Below are positions 17,707 to 26,286 of a stretch of 64,000 nt of DNA, piece by piece. Within the stretch, counting starts at the first letter, position 1. Each line of letters starts with the position of its first letter. A model generated the notes under the pieces. The model was not told the DNA's origin. It saw only the letters and a list, made by a program, of their open reading frames with translations, and did not search any database. This DNA is from Endozoicomonas sp. SCSIO W0465 (GTDB lineage Bacteria; Pseudomonadota; Gammaproteobacteria; Pseudomonadales; Endozoicomonadaceae). The position numbers and the translations under genes were made by a program. The stretch covers positions 3,016,001 through 3,080,000 of the forward strand of contig NZ_CP092417.1 in NCBI RefSeq assembly GCF_023716865.1, read 5' to 3'.

Positions 17707-19284
17707 ATGTCCCAGGATATCCATTCAGATCGAATTCTGATTCTTGATTTTGGTTCCCAGTACACTCAGCTTATCGCTCGTCGAATTCGTGAGATTGGCG
17801 TTTATTGTGAACTTCATCCATACGATATGGATGAGGCGATGATTCGGGAATTTAACCCGAAAGCGATCATTTTGTCTGGTGGCCCTGAGTCTGTTACTGG
17901 TGATAACTCCCCAAGGGCCGCCGAAGTGGTTTTTGAACTTGGCGTTCCTGTGTTGGGTATCTGTTACGGTATGCAAACCATGGCCGAGCAGATGGGTGGT
18001 AAGGTTAGCACCTCTGACTTGCGCGAGTTTGGTTATGCTCAGGTCCAACTGGAAGAACAAGTGCGCCTCTTTGATGGCATTGAAAACCATGTCTGTGAAG
18101 GTGGCCATCTTACCCTGGATGTCTGGATGAGCCATGGTGATAAAGTAACGGCAATACCTGATGGCTTTGTGGTTGCCGCTTCTACCGGCTCCTGCCCGAT
18201 TGCTGCCATGGCTTGTGAAGAAAAGCGTTATTACGGTGTTCAGTTTCATCCTGAAGTGACCCATACCACCCAGGGATTACGAATTCTTGAGCGTTTTGTG
18301 GTTGACATTGCCGGGTGTCAGAAGCTGTGGACTCCGGGCAAAATCATTGATGATGCCATTGCCCGTGTCCGTGAGCAGGTGGGTGATCAAAAGGTGCTGC
18401 TGGGATTGTCCGGTGGTGTTGATTCCAGTGTAGTGGCCGCTCTGTTGCACAAAGCCATTGGTGATCAGCTGGTCTGTGTTTTTGTTGACAATGGTCTGCT
18501 TCGCCAGCATGAGGGCGATCAGGTTATGGCCATGTTTGCTCAAAACATGGGGGTTCGGGTCATTCGTGCGGATTCTGAAGAGCTGTTTCTGAGCCGTCTG
18601 AAAGGTGTTCAGGATCCTGAAGACAAACGCAAGATCATTGGTAATACCTTTATTGAGGTGTTTGATGAGCACGCTAGTGCTCTGGATAACATTGCATTTC
18701 TTGCCCAGGGAACCATCTATCCGGATGTGATTGAGTCTGCTGGTTCAGCAACGGGTAAGGCGCATGTCATCAAGTCCCACCATAATGTCGGTGGGTTGCC
18801 GGAAGACATGAAGATGGAGCTGGTCGAGCCTCTTCGTGAGTTGTTCAAGGATGAGGTCCGTACCATCGGTCTTGAGCTGGGGCTGCCATATGATATGGTT
18901 TACCGACATCCATTCCCGGGGCCTGGTCTTGGGGTTCGTATTCTGGGTGAGGTTAAGAAGGAATATGCGGATATTCTTCGCCAGGCCGATGCTATTTTTA
19001 TCGAGGAACTGCGCAAGGCAGACTGGTATCAAAAAACCAGTCAGGCTTTTGCTGTATTCCTGCCGGTGAAGTCGGTTGGAGTGGTGGGCGATGGTCGTCG
19101 CTATGAGTATGTTATTGCCCTGAGGGTGGTGGAAACTGTCGACTTTATGACCGCCCGCTGGGCTCACTTGCCTTATGAACTACTGGAGAAAGTCTCCAAT
19201 CGGATCATCAATGAAATTGAGCATGTTTCAAGGGTGACCTATGATGTATCCAGTAAACCGCCGGCCACGATTGAGTGGGAGTGA
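17707..19284 (+). CDS. guaA: GMP synthase (glutamine-hydrolysing)
   Basis: Converts XMP to GMP with ATP and glutamine. N-terminal class I glutamine amidotransferase with nucleophile C86 in GICYGMQTMAEQMGG and the histidine in VQFHPEVTHT; ATP-pyrophosphatase domain with the P-loop LSGGVDSSVVAALL; C-terminal dimerisation domain ending TYDVSSKPPATIEWE. 525 residues, as in E. coli. Confidence 0.97.
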   Translation: MSQDIHSDRILILDFGSQYTQLIARRIREIGVYCELHPYDMDEAMIREFNPKAIILSGGPESVTGDNSPRAAEVVFELGVPVLGICYGMQTMAEQMGGKVSTSDLREFGYAQVQLEEQVRLFDGIENHVCEGGHLTLDVWMSHGDKVTAIPDGFVVAASTGSCPIAAMACEEKRYYGVQFHPEVTHTTQGLRILERFVVDIAGCQKLWTPGKIIDDAIARVREQVGDQKVLLGLSGGVDSSVVAALLHKAIGDQLVCVFVDNGLLRQHEGDQVMAMFAQNMGVRVIRADSEELFLSRLKGVQDPEDKRKIIGNTFIEVFDEHASALDNIAFLAQGTIYPDVIESAGSATGKAHVIKSHHNVGGLPEDMKMELVEPLRELFKDEVRTIGLELGLPYDMVYRHPFPGPGLGVRILGEVKKEYADILRQADAIFIEELRKADWYQKTSQAFAVFLPVKSVGVVGDGRRYEYVIALRVVETVDFMTARWAHLPYELLEKVSNRIINEIEHVSRVTYDVSSKPPATIEWE

Positions 19285-19430
19285 TACTGTTATTACTAAA
19301 TGTAATGCTTGATTCCTTTTCCTATATTTGCTTTGGGTATTTATATCGGGAGCAATGGTGCATAATGCACCCATTCAGGGGTGATGTAGCGAGCTGATTC
19401 ATGCTGCATCCCTGCCTGTGATCCTCTTTC

Positions 19431-19597
19431 CCTAGTTAGAGGCGCGCTGTTTATCAGTAAATCGGAATAGGGTGACGTCCACAGTCCGATTGAAAGGAAA
19501 TAGTGCCGAAGTGTTGCTGGTGGTCAACCAGCTTCACTGGTAGTGCATCGAAGAGGTGTACTACTGTCACAGTTTTTACTGTGGAGAGCTAACGGGT
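19431..19597 (+). ncRNA. Lysine riboswitch (L box)
   Basis: The region holds the conserved blocks of the lysine aptamer in order: AGAGGCGCG after the 5' strand of P1, a CAGTAA block, a hairpin closed by AATCGG/CCGATT, GCCGAAGTG, a hairpin GCTGGT/ACCAGC, and a final hairpin CACAGT/ACTGTG leading into GTGGAGAGCTAAC. P1 is closed by GTTAG (19435-19439) with CTAAC near 19589-19593. It lies about 140 bases before an NhaC-family transporter, a known arrangement for predicted lysine transporters. The remaining intergenic sequence has no clear terminator, so control may act at translation. Confidence 0.9.
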
Positions 19598-19736
19598 ACC
19601 AGAGAGCACTGAGGTTTATTCTTTATATGTGCTTCCTCCATGTACGCCTGCCTCCTGATCCAATGACAAATGGTTTACACGTCCTGATAAACAATGAAAC
19701 TACGGGCATGTGTGATCAAAAAACGAGATCAGTTTT
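19598..19736 (+). other. Expression platform between riboswitch and transporter
   Basis: No coding sequence is supported here. Short complementary pieces (AGAGCAC near 19602 with GTGCTT near 19628; TGATC/GATCA just before the start codon) could form alternative structures with the aptamer. No hairpin with a strong T run is visible. Confidence 0.35.
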
Positions 19737-21329
19737 ATGGAATTAACCAGTTTCAGCGATTCGTCGCTATCTTTATTGGCTCCGGCTGTTGCGATCATTC
19801 TGGCGGTGGTAACCCGGAAAGTATTATGGTCTCTGGGAGCCGGAATCATCACCGGTGCTTTGCTGCTTACCGGCTTGAACCCGCTTATAACCATTCATCG
19901 CATTGTTAATGGGCTTGTTGGTGTATTTTGGGATGGAGGCCTCAATTTAAGCAATATCTATATTCTTTTGTTTTTGCTGGTTCTGGGTGTTATCACCAGC
20001 CTGATTAGTATTTCCGGTGGAGCCAGGGCCTTTGGTGAATGGGCGCGTCAACGTGTAAAGACCCGCCAGGGGGCGCAGGTGTTGACGGTTTTTCTTGGCG
20101 TTATTATTTTTATTGATGATTATTTTAATAGTCTTGCGGTGGGCAGTATCAGCAAGCCTCTCACTGACCGTCACAGGGTTTCACGAGCCAAACTGGCTTA
20201 TTTAATTGACTCTACTGCTGCCCCGATCTGCGTTATTACACCCATTTCAAGCTGGGGTGCTTATATCATTGCCTTGGTCGGTACTATTATGGCGACCCAC
20301 GGCGTTGGTGGTGAAAGCCCGGTCTTTTCATTTCTGGGCATGGTTCCTATGAACCTGTACGCAATTTTTGCACTGGCGCTCGTCTTCTTTACGGCGGCGA
20401 TGGATCTCAATGTGGGGTCCATGGCAAAGCATGAGAATGCAGCGCTTTCAGGTAGTCTTTTTGATGCCAATAAGGGTAACCCGCCAGGGGCTCCAGTGCT
20501 GGAAGAAGATAAAAATGGCCGTGTGGCTGACCTGATTTCACCGATTCTGGTGTTGGTGCTGGCAACGCTGGCTGCCATGATCTGGACGGGGTATACCGCG
20601 CTTGCCGGTAATAATCAGGCATTTTCTATCCTTGGCGCCTTTGAGAATACGGATGTTACTTTATCGTTGATCAGTGGTGGGTTGATAGGACTCCTGTTTG
20701 CGATAGCCCGTCTGCTGAGTCGAAATATCTCTGGAAAAACCTGGAGGAAGGCACTGGTTGAGGGCAGTAAGTCCATGTTGCCAGCCATTTATATCCTTGT
20801 ATTTGCCTGGGTTCTGACGGGAATAATCGGTCAGCTGGAGACCGGTAAGTACTTGGCCAGCCTGGTAAGTGGGAGCATTTCCCCCAGCTTCCTGCCCATG
20901 ATTCTGTTTATTGTCTCTGGTGTGATGGCATTTGCTACCGGAACCAGTTGGGGGACTTTTGGTATCATGTTACCGATTGCCGGCGATATGGCAGCTGCAG
21001 CAGATATTGCCATGATGTTGCCTATGTTGGCCTCCGTTCTGGCTGGTGCTGTGTTTGGAGATCACTGTTCACCGATTTCTGATACAACGATCCTTTCGTC
21101 TACCGGGGCATCCTGTCACCATATGGATCACGTTAATACGCAGCTTCCATATGCACTCAGCATTGCGGCAATAGCCATGTTCGGTTATTTGGTAATGGGA
21201 ATCAGCCACTCTATTTCAATGGGTTTTGTTGCATCACTCGTGGCGTTTACAGGCCTGATTATTCTGTTCAGGCGGGTCTCTTTAAAATCCCGCTCATTGT
21301 CACCAGCTTCCGGGCATCTGGCCAAGTAA
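19737..21329 (+). CDS. NhaC-family transporter, probable lysine importer
   Basis: Polytopic inner-membrane protein of the NhaC Na+/H+ antiporter superfamily, 530 residues, with about a dozen hydrophobic segments and family motifs such as GVIIFIDDYFNSLAVGS, GTSWGTFGIMLPI and GDHCSPISDTTILSS. By sequence alone it would be called a Na+/H+ antiporter. The lysine riboswitch in its leader instead points to the group of NhaC-like proteins predicted by comparative genomics to carry lysine (named LysW in that work). Substrate is inferred from the riboswitch. Confidence 0.85.
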   Translation: MELTSFSDSSLSLLAPAVAIILAVVTRKVLWSLGAGIITGALLLTGLNPLITIHRIVNGLVGVFWDGGLNLSNIYILLFLLVLGVITSLISISGGARAFGEWARQRVKTRQGAQVLTVFLGVIIFIDDYFNSLAVGSISKPLTDRHRVSRAKLAYLIDSTAAPICVITPISSWGAYIIALVGTIMATHGVGGESPVFSFLGMVPMNLYAIFALALVFFTAAMDLNVGSMAKHENAALSGSLFDANKGNPPGAPVLEEDKNGRVADLISPILVLVLATLAAMIWTGYTALAGNNQAFSILGAFENTDVTLSLISGGLIGLLFAIARLLSRNISGKTWRKALVEGSKSMLPAIYILVFAWVLTGIIGQLETGKYLASLVSGSISPSFLPMILFIVSGVMAFATGTSWGTFGIMLPIAGDMAAAADIAMMLPMLASVLAGAVFGDHCSPISDTTILSSTGASCHHMDHVNTQLPYALSIAAIAMFGYLVMGISHSISMGFVASLVAFTGLIILFRRVSLKSRSLSPASGHLAK

Positions 21330-21348
21330 TATAGCTGCACTATTCTTA

Positions 21349-21399
21349 AGTAGTGACAGTGCTTAAGTGGTGACAGTGCTTAAGTAGTGACAGGGCTTA
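21349..21399. repeat. Three tandem copies of a 17-bp unit
   Basis: AGTAGTGACAGTGCTTA is repeated three times head to tail (21349-21365, 21366-21382, 21383-21399) with one difference in copy 2 and one in copy 3. It lies just upstream of the chaperone gene and may be part of its control region or a slippage product. Confidence 0.85.
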
Positions 21400-21452
21400 A
21401 GGAGAGGCAGGGAAGCCTCTTTACACTCATTTTAATCAAGGGCATGGATGCT

Positions 21453-21878
21453 ATGAGCTTTGAAAAATTAATGAATTCGTACGCCGCTCGTCAACAGATG
21501 GGTGCACTGGAGTATGAAAATGATCGATATGCTCTGGTGGTTGATGATCGGTTAGAGGTGGCCTGTTTCCAGGCCCATGGTCGCTTTTATGTTTATAGCA
21601 TCATCAGCAAGCTGCCTGAGGATAACGGTAAGCGTCAAGATCTTTTGATGGGGCTTTTGGAAAAAAATCTGGCTTTGGTTGCCGCTGAACGTGTTTCATT
21701 GTGTATCGACCCTGATGAAAATGCACTTGCTGTATACGTCTCAGCTCCAATCCGGAGTCTCAGTGTTGATGTTATTGAAGAGGCCATTGTTGCATTAGCC
21801 AATAATCATGCCCTTTTTGTAAAATGGGTTGGTCAAAGTGCTCCATCTCCCGGCTCTGCCATGATGTTCCTGCCCTAA
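21453..21878 (+). CDS. CesT-like type III secretion chaperone
   Basis: Small acidic protein of 141 residues with the pattern of class I (CesT/Tir-chaperone fold) effector chaperones: an N-terminal helix (MSFEKLMNSYAARQQMG), alternating beta strands (YALVVDDRLEVACFQAHGRFYVYSII), LLMGLLEKNLALVAAERVSLCIDPDENALAVYVSAP and a C-terminal helix. It lies 56 bases before a large gene it probably serves, and near sctDEFG. ATG 21444 is an alternative start; AAGGG is better spaced for 21453. Assigned by fold pattern and context, so the partner is inferred. Confidence 0.7.
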   Translation: MSFEKLMNSYAARQQMGALEYENDRYALVVDDRLEVACFQAHGRFYVYSIISKLPEDNGKRQDLLMGLLEKNLALVAAERVSLCIDPDENALAVYVSAPIRSLSVDVIEEAIVALANNHALFVKWVGQSAPSPGSAMMFLP

Positions 21879-21934
21879 TAGAAGCTGCTGTCAGTTCGAT
21901 ACATAAGGTATGTCAATGATTAGAATTGTTCGAT

Positions 21935-24900
21935 ATGCCTTCAAAAAAGCAACAAGCCACTCGTTCTTCCGTATTTGGTTGCCTGGTTGCCAGTACTGAA
22001 GCTGCCTATTTCAACGGACTCCGGCGTGCGAATGACGGATTTCTGAAAGCAATCATCCGTTATAGCCGATTCAAAGAGATACATATATTTTCCCCACAGT
22101 CGCTATTGCCGGAGTTGAAATCAGGCTGGGAATCTTTTCTTAAGTATTACGGCAGCGATAAAGCCATCCATTTTTTACCAGCTCATGAATTAAATCAGTA
22201 TTTCTCCACGGTCAGGTATGAGGTTTTTCATCAGGGAGACCCTTGGGTTGCCCGTATTGCAGCGCTTCGTGATGCTTACTGCCTGGAACCATTTCCTGTC
22301 ACTGGTCGGGCGCATACATTGAGCACAGACTCAAATATGTCAAATACCCGAGATCTTTTGCTGTCACCGCTAAAACGTTGTGACGCAATCTTATGCAGCA
22401 GTGAGGCGCAGAAAAAAGTGATGATGCGTCTGTTGTCTGCTGCAAGCTCAAGTATTTCAGATCATATTGGTGTGGCTATACCTTATAAAGGGAGTGTATT
22501 GAAGCTGCCTTTGGGTATAGAACCTGATGAATGCCATTCAGTCAGTAAGGAGGAAGCCAGGAGCTTATTGGGTGTTGATCAGGAATCTTTTGTTATTTTA
22601 ACCCTTGGCCGTATTTCTGCGGCAAAGAAAATGGACCTCCATCCAGTATTGTTGGTCATGAATGATCTGATGGAGGGCTATGGACACCGAAATATAAAGT
22701 GGATCATCGCTGGTGCAGGAGATGCGGGTAGCCCGGCTGTGCAGTCTCTGTTAAAGCAAGCCTATGATTTAAACCTTGAAGGCTGTATTCGCTTTGAGCT
22801 GGAAATTGAAGATGACATTAAGCATCAATGGTTGTCCGCCTGTGATATGGTTCTGACACTTTCGGATAATATTCAGGAAAGTTTTGGAATCGTACCAATC
22901 GAATCAATGGCTCATGGAAAGGCTGTTGTTTTATCAGACTGGAATGGTTATTCGGAGCTGGTTGAGGATGGGGTCAGTGGCTTTTTGGTTGAAACGGTAT
23001 CGACAGATTTGGATGATCTTGTCCGGCCTCTTGGTTCATTATTGACAGACCATGCCCATTTTCTGCAAGCGCAGGGGACTGCGGTTAATTTGAGTCAATG
23101 TTCAGAAAAAATTCATCAGCTGATTCAGGAACCTGAGCTACTGTTGCGCATGGGAGAGCGGGGAAAGCAGAGAGTATTTGAGCATTATCGATGGGAAGCC
23201 ATTGTAGATGAATATCATCAGTTGGTCAGCGGTCTGAATAAAGAGGCTGATCAGATTTCCCGATTAAAAAGAAGACCTGTCGGACTTCCTTATCATCGAA
23301 TTTTTGAGCATTATCCTGCCAGTCAGTTAGAAGATGACCAGCTTCTTCAGACAACGGATCGAGGGGTAAGATTGTTGCTGAGATCCGAGCAGTTTGTTCA
23401 CTATGCTGAAATGGATTTATTCTTAAAAACTGACTTGATTGACCAGATAGCCCGTCTTTGTTTATCCGGTTGCCTTTTGATGGACCTGAAGGAGAGGTTT
23501 CCTCAGGAACCGGCACTTCTATTGAATATTATGTGGATGTGTAAATATCAAGTGCTGACCCATACCGGTGAACCGTCATTGAAGTCGGCTAGCAATCAAA
23601 AAAGGTGGTGGCCTGAAGAGCAAAGACTGCCAGCTGAGGTGATGCAGTACCTTGATTGTGCGGAACCTCATCGTTTCAGACTTCTGGAGCCTTTGCTTTG
23701 CTGGCTGGATTTGCAGCTGGTTGGTCACCATAATCAGCTAGAAAATCCGGAGTATCGGGCGAGTCTGCTAAAACCATTTGCGTCAAAGCTGGATGAGCAG
23801 CTATTGCAGGCGATTGCCTGGGTCGGTGAGATGAATGATTCCATGCAATACACCGATGTGCTTGATTCTGTAACAGAACAGGGCGGGCTACTATTTCTAA
23901 GTGCTGAATTCCCTTTGTGGTATCGCTTGAATCGCTTATGGGTTATCCGTGCACTGAAAGATTTGAAAAAATTAATTGCTCGTTTTTACCGGGATATTAA
24001 TGATATTAATCGATTGTTTTCTGATATTTGGCAGCAGCCGGCACAGAGAATTACATACCTTGATTATCCGTTAAGTACCTCTTCTTGCATGATTGCAATT
24101 TTAAATTTTGATAATGGGGAGCGATTGGTTTACAAAAACAGGGATTTAGCCATTGAGCACCGGATTATTGGGTATACAGCAGACAATAATAATATTGCTG
24201 GCAAGCTCAACCAATGGCTTGGTGAACAGCCAGGGTTGGCGACTATCAGGATATTTTGTGGATCTTTTGATGGTTCCTACGGCTTTTGTGAGTTTGTCGA
24301 TAAAGATTGCCATGCAATATTGGATGAACAGCAAGTTAACAATTATTACCAGCGCTTGGGTGTTATTGCTGGAGTATCAATTCTGTTGGGATTGGGGGAT
24401 GTTCACAACAGGAATGTAATAACCCGAAATGGCATACCATTTATTGTGGATGTCAAAGCTGCTTTCTGTCCAAGTGTCATAAAAGCGTTTGAGTCTGAAG
24501 TTAATGACCCACAGAGCGCATTCTGTGGCGCAGATAACAGTTTTATACAAACGTCTCTTCCGGATATTTTTGAGCTGTTTCATTTTAATCGTTATAAAGA
24601 TTGCTCATTCCAGTTGGTTAATGGTGAGTTGATCGAGATACCGTCGTTAGAAGAAAATCTGGTGATCAATAATTGGATTCGGACCGCTGACAATGACTCT
24701 TTATCGAACATCAAACTCTCTCTTTGTGGTCAATATGCCAGCGCTTTTGAAAGAGGACTTGATGCTACGTTCAGGGTCGTCGTGAATCATCATGGTGAGT
24801 GGAGCAAGCTTTTGCAAGATTGTAAAGGAATGTCGGTTTGTCACTTGCAGCGCGTCGATCAGCAGTTATTTTGGCAGCAGAAAGTCAACTTATGGACATT

Positions 24901-25336
24901 TCAAGGCTTTCAGTCATTCTCAGGTAGCCGCCTCAAAGACTATTTTGGCAGAGTGATTACTCGAATATGTCAAGGGGGGGAAGAGATTCAACGTTGGGTT
25001 GAGCCGGAATGGTTTGAGCCTGTGGCAGAGCTATCAGGCGAGTTGGTGAAAAATTTGCTATCTGGCTCAATTACAGAGTGCAGGCGCGAAGTTGGAGACA
25101 AGAGGGGATTGAGTGGTTCTTGTCTCAGTCGAACTGGAAGAGTTATTTCTGATAATTATTTTTCAGTTGATACGTTAAGCAAGTCTGTTCGCCTGGTGCA
25201 GAATATGGCTGAAAACTCTCAGCAAATGGAGCGTTTTTTAACGTTTCTTACGGCGGTAGTAAAACAATGGCTGATTGAAAGGGCTGTGCCGGGGAAAAAC
25301 TTCCCGGAAGCTTTAAGAGATAAGCTTCCGGAATAA
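21935..25336 (+). CDS. GT4 glycosyltransferase fused to LanM-dehydratase-like (DUF4135) domain; candidate type III effector
   Basis: Numbers count from an alternative TTG at 21926; ATG 21935 is residue 4. Residues about 15-435 are a GT-B family 4 glycosyltransferase: ILTLGRISAAKK, the EX7E motif at E318-E326 (ESFGIVPIE) and GVSGFLVE. About 660-970 matches the N-terminal dehydratase domain of class II lanthipeptide synthetases: FYRDINDINRLF, LVYKNRDL with K737, WLGEQPGL, then D825-H827-N830 (GDVHNRN) and D842 (FIVDVK). Kinase-type residues are kept, while the usual Glu after the last Asp is Lys844 and the arginine/threonine pair used for elimination is not evident. No LanC cyclase domain follows. 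A chaperone-like gene precedes it and type III genes converge on it, hence the effector idea. No precursor peptide gene was seen. Confidence 0.8.
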   Translation: MPSKKQQATRSSVFGCLVASTEAAYFNGLRRANDGFLKAIIRYSRFKEIHIFSPQSLLPELKSGWESFLKYYGSDKAIHFLPAHELNQYFSTVRYEVFHQGDPWVARIAALRDAYCLEPFPVTGRAHTLSTDSNMSNTRDLLLSPLKRCDAILCSSEAQKKVMMRLLSAASSSISDHIGVAIPYKGSVLKLPLGIEPDECHSVSKEEARSLLGVDQESFVILTLGRISAAKKMDLHPVLLVMNDLMEGYGHRNIKWIIAGAGDAGSPAVQSLLKQAYDLNLEGCIRFELEIEDDIKHQWLSACDMVLTLSDNIQESFGIVPIESMAHGKAVVLSDWNGYSELVEDGVSGFLVETVSTDLDDLVRPLGSLLTDHAHFLQAQGTAVNLSQCSEKIHQLIQEPELLLRMGERGKQRVFEHYRWEAIVDEYHQLVSGLNKEADQISRLKRRPVGLPYHRIFEHYPASQLEDDQLLQTTDRGVRLLLRSEQFVHYAEMDLFLKTDLIDQIARLCLSGCLLMDLKERFPQEPALLLNIMWMCKYQVLTHTGEPSLKSASNQKRWWPEEQRLPAEVMQYLDCAEPHRFRLLEPLLCWLDLQLVGHHNQLENPEYRASLLKPFASKLDEQLLQAIAWVGEMNDSMQYTDVLDSVTEQGGLLFLSAEFPLWYRLNRLWVIRALKDLKKLIARFYRDINDINRLFSDIWQQPAQRITYLDYPLSTSSCMIAILNFDNGERLVYKNRDLAIEHRIIGYTADNNNIAGKLNQWLGEQPGLATIRIFCGSFDGSYGFCEFVDKDCHAILDEQQVNNYYQRLGVIAGVSILLGLGDVHNRNVITRNGIPFIVDVKAAFCPSVIKAFESEVNDPQSAFCGADNSFIQTSLPDIFELFHFNRYKDCSFQLVNGELIEIPSLEENLVINNWIRTADNDSLSNIKLSLCGQYASAFERGLDATFRVVVNHHGEWSKLLQDCKGMSVCHLQRVDQQLFWQQKVNLWTFQGFQSFSGSRLKDYFGRVITRICQGGEEIQRWVEPEWFEPVAELSGELVKNLLSGSITECRREVGDKRGLSGSCLSRTGRVISDNYFSVDTLSKSVRLVQNMAENSQQMERFLTFLTAVVKQWLIERAVPGKNFPEALRDKLPE
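25301..25333. terminator. Hairpin at the convergent gene junction
   Basis: TTCCCGGAAGCTT and AAGCTTCCGGAA pair over 12 bases with one bulged C around an 8-base loop, inside the last codons of the GT4/DUF4135 gene. That gene and convergent sctG are one base apart, so this hairpin may serve as a shared end. There is no T run. Confidence 0.4.
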
Positions 25337-25337
25337 G

Positions 25338-25712
25338 CTATTGGCCGTGGATGTTGGAAAGAAGTTCCCTGGCCATCTCAGCGGGCTCTGCTTCTGTTGA
25401 AGAGAGTAGAGGTTTCAGATAGTCTTCACTTTCTTTATTACGCCCTTCGAACATTAAAGCTAATCCCAGAAAAGCCTTGATCGTAGGGTCTTCAGGGTGT
25501 TTTGCCAGACCTTCCTTGTGCAACAGGTCAATAGCTTCCTGGTGACGCTTTCGATTCATGAACTCAAGGGCAAAGCCAATGGTGCTGAGTGGACTATCTG
25601 GTCTAGCAGTTTCAATGCCATTAAAAATCCCAAAAGCATGTTTTGGAAGTCCTGTTCCGCTGGCCATAAAGCCAATATCTGCCAGAGCTTTTAAAAGCTT
25701 GTCATCAATCAT
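25338..25712 (-). CDS. sctG: Type III secretion YscG/SctG-like needle chaperone
   Basis: 124-residue helical protein with TPR-like repeats (ALEFMNRKRHQEAIDLLHKEG, IKAFLGLALMFEGRNKESEDYL), matching the size and fold of YscG-family proteins, which pair with YscE to hold the needle subunit in the cytoplasm until export. Position after sctF and sctE in the order D-E-F-G of the Yersinia ysc and chlamydial clusters supports this. GGAG lies before the ATG. Confidence 0.72.
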   Translation of the reverse strand: MIDDKLLKALADIGFMASGTGLPKHAFGIFNGIETARPDSPLSTIGFALEFMNRKRHQEAIDLLHKEGLAKHPEDPTIKAFLGLALMFEGRNKESEDYLKPLLSSTEAEPAEMARELLSNIHGQ

Positions 25713-25741
25713 TGCTGACTATCTCCATTCATAGAATTGGT

Positions 25742-26011
25742 TTAGAGCTTCTGAATAATACTTTGTATCGTATCCTTGATTGATTTGACGATACTTGAAC
25801 GAAGACCTTCAACAATCATGTATTTGTTGAACTCTACCTGAAACTCAACCATGTCCTTGGTGCTATTAGGATCCATATTAGCGACACGGGTTTTCAGTGC
25901 TGCATCAAGTGCTTCTGCCTGGCTTCCAAATGTTTCAGATACTTTGTCAAAGCTGAAACCTGAGCTTCCTGGCTGGTTGTAATTCGGGTTGTAGGTATCC
26001 TGGTATGCCAT
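25742..26011 (-). CDS. sctF: Type III secretion needle protein SctF
   Basis: 89-residue protein with the needle-subunit pattern: an N-terminal polar stretch, a helix, the turn MDPNSTKDMVEFQVEFNKY (compare NPDNPALLAELQ-type turns of YscF/PrgI) and a C-terminal helix ending in VKSIKDTIQSIIQKL. It would polymerise into the extracellular needle. 14 bases after sctE with GAGAGGGA as ribosome-binding site. Confidence 0.85.
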   Translation of the reverse strand: MAYQDTYNPNYNQPGSSGFSFDKVSETFGSQAEALDAALKTRVANMDPNSTKDMVEFQVEFNKYMIVEGLRSSIVKSIKDTIQSIIQKL

Positions 26012-26025
26012 GGCTGAGTTCCCTC

Positions 26026-26286
26026 TCAGGCTTTTGATTGACCGTGATGCTGTTTCCAGCTCTTATCAACGACCTCCATAGCCGCAACTACAGCGGTTAG
26101 CAGACTGTCGATTTTTGAAAAATCTTCCGGAGCTGCACCTTTATCTTTTAATCCTTTCAGGCGAGTGGCTTCAGATAGCAAGTGATTAAGGATTTGATCG
26201 CGATAAGAGCCATCCTTATCTTGGATCAACTGTTCTTCAGTGGTTGATAGAAGAATATTTTCTTCATTTTTTGATTTGTCCGTCAC
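26026..26286 (-). CDS. sctE: Type III secretion YscE/SctE-like co-chaperone
   Basis: Short helical protein, 86 residues from the GTG at 26286, which has GGAGGG 4 bases upstream; a TTG at 26298 would be longer. Central pattern YRDQILNHLLSEATRLKGLKDKGA resembles YscE/SsaE-type proteins that partner SctG to chaperone the needle. The start overlaps the end of sctD by 23 bases. Identity rests mainly on size and place in the cassette. Confidence 0.68.
   Translation of the reverse strand: MTDKSKNEENILLSTTEEQLIQDKDGSYRDQILNHLLSEATRLKGLKDKGAAPEDFSKIDSLLTAVVAAMEVVDKSWKQHHGQSKA

Noticed and set aside
19543..19909. Short rightward frames in the riboswitch leader
   Set aside because: They overlap the lysine aptamer and run into the transporter gene out of frame.
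21935..25336. Lantibiotic biosynthesis cluster
   Set aside because: The DUF4135 domain is present, but no LanC domain, precursor peptide, transporter or protease gene was seen nearby.
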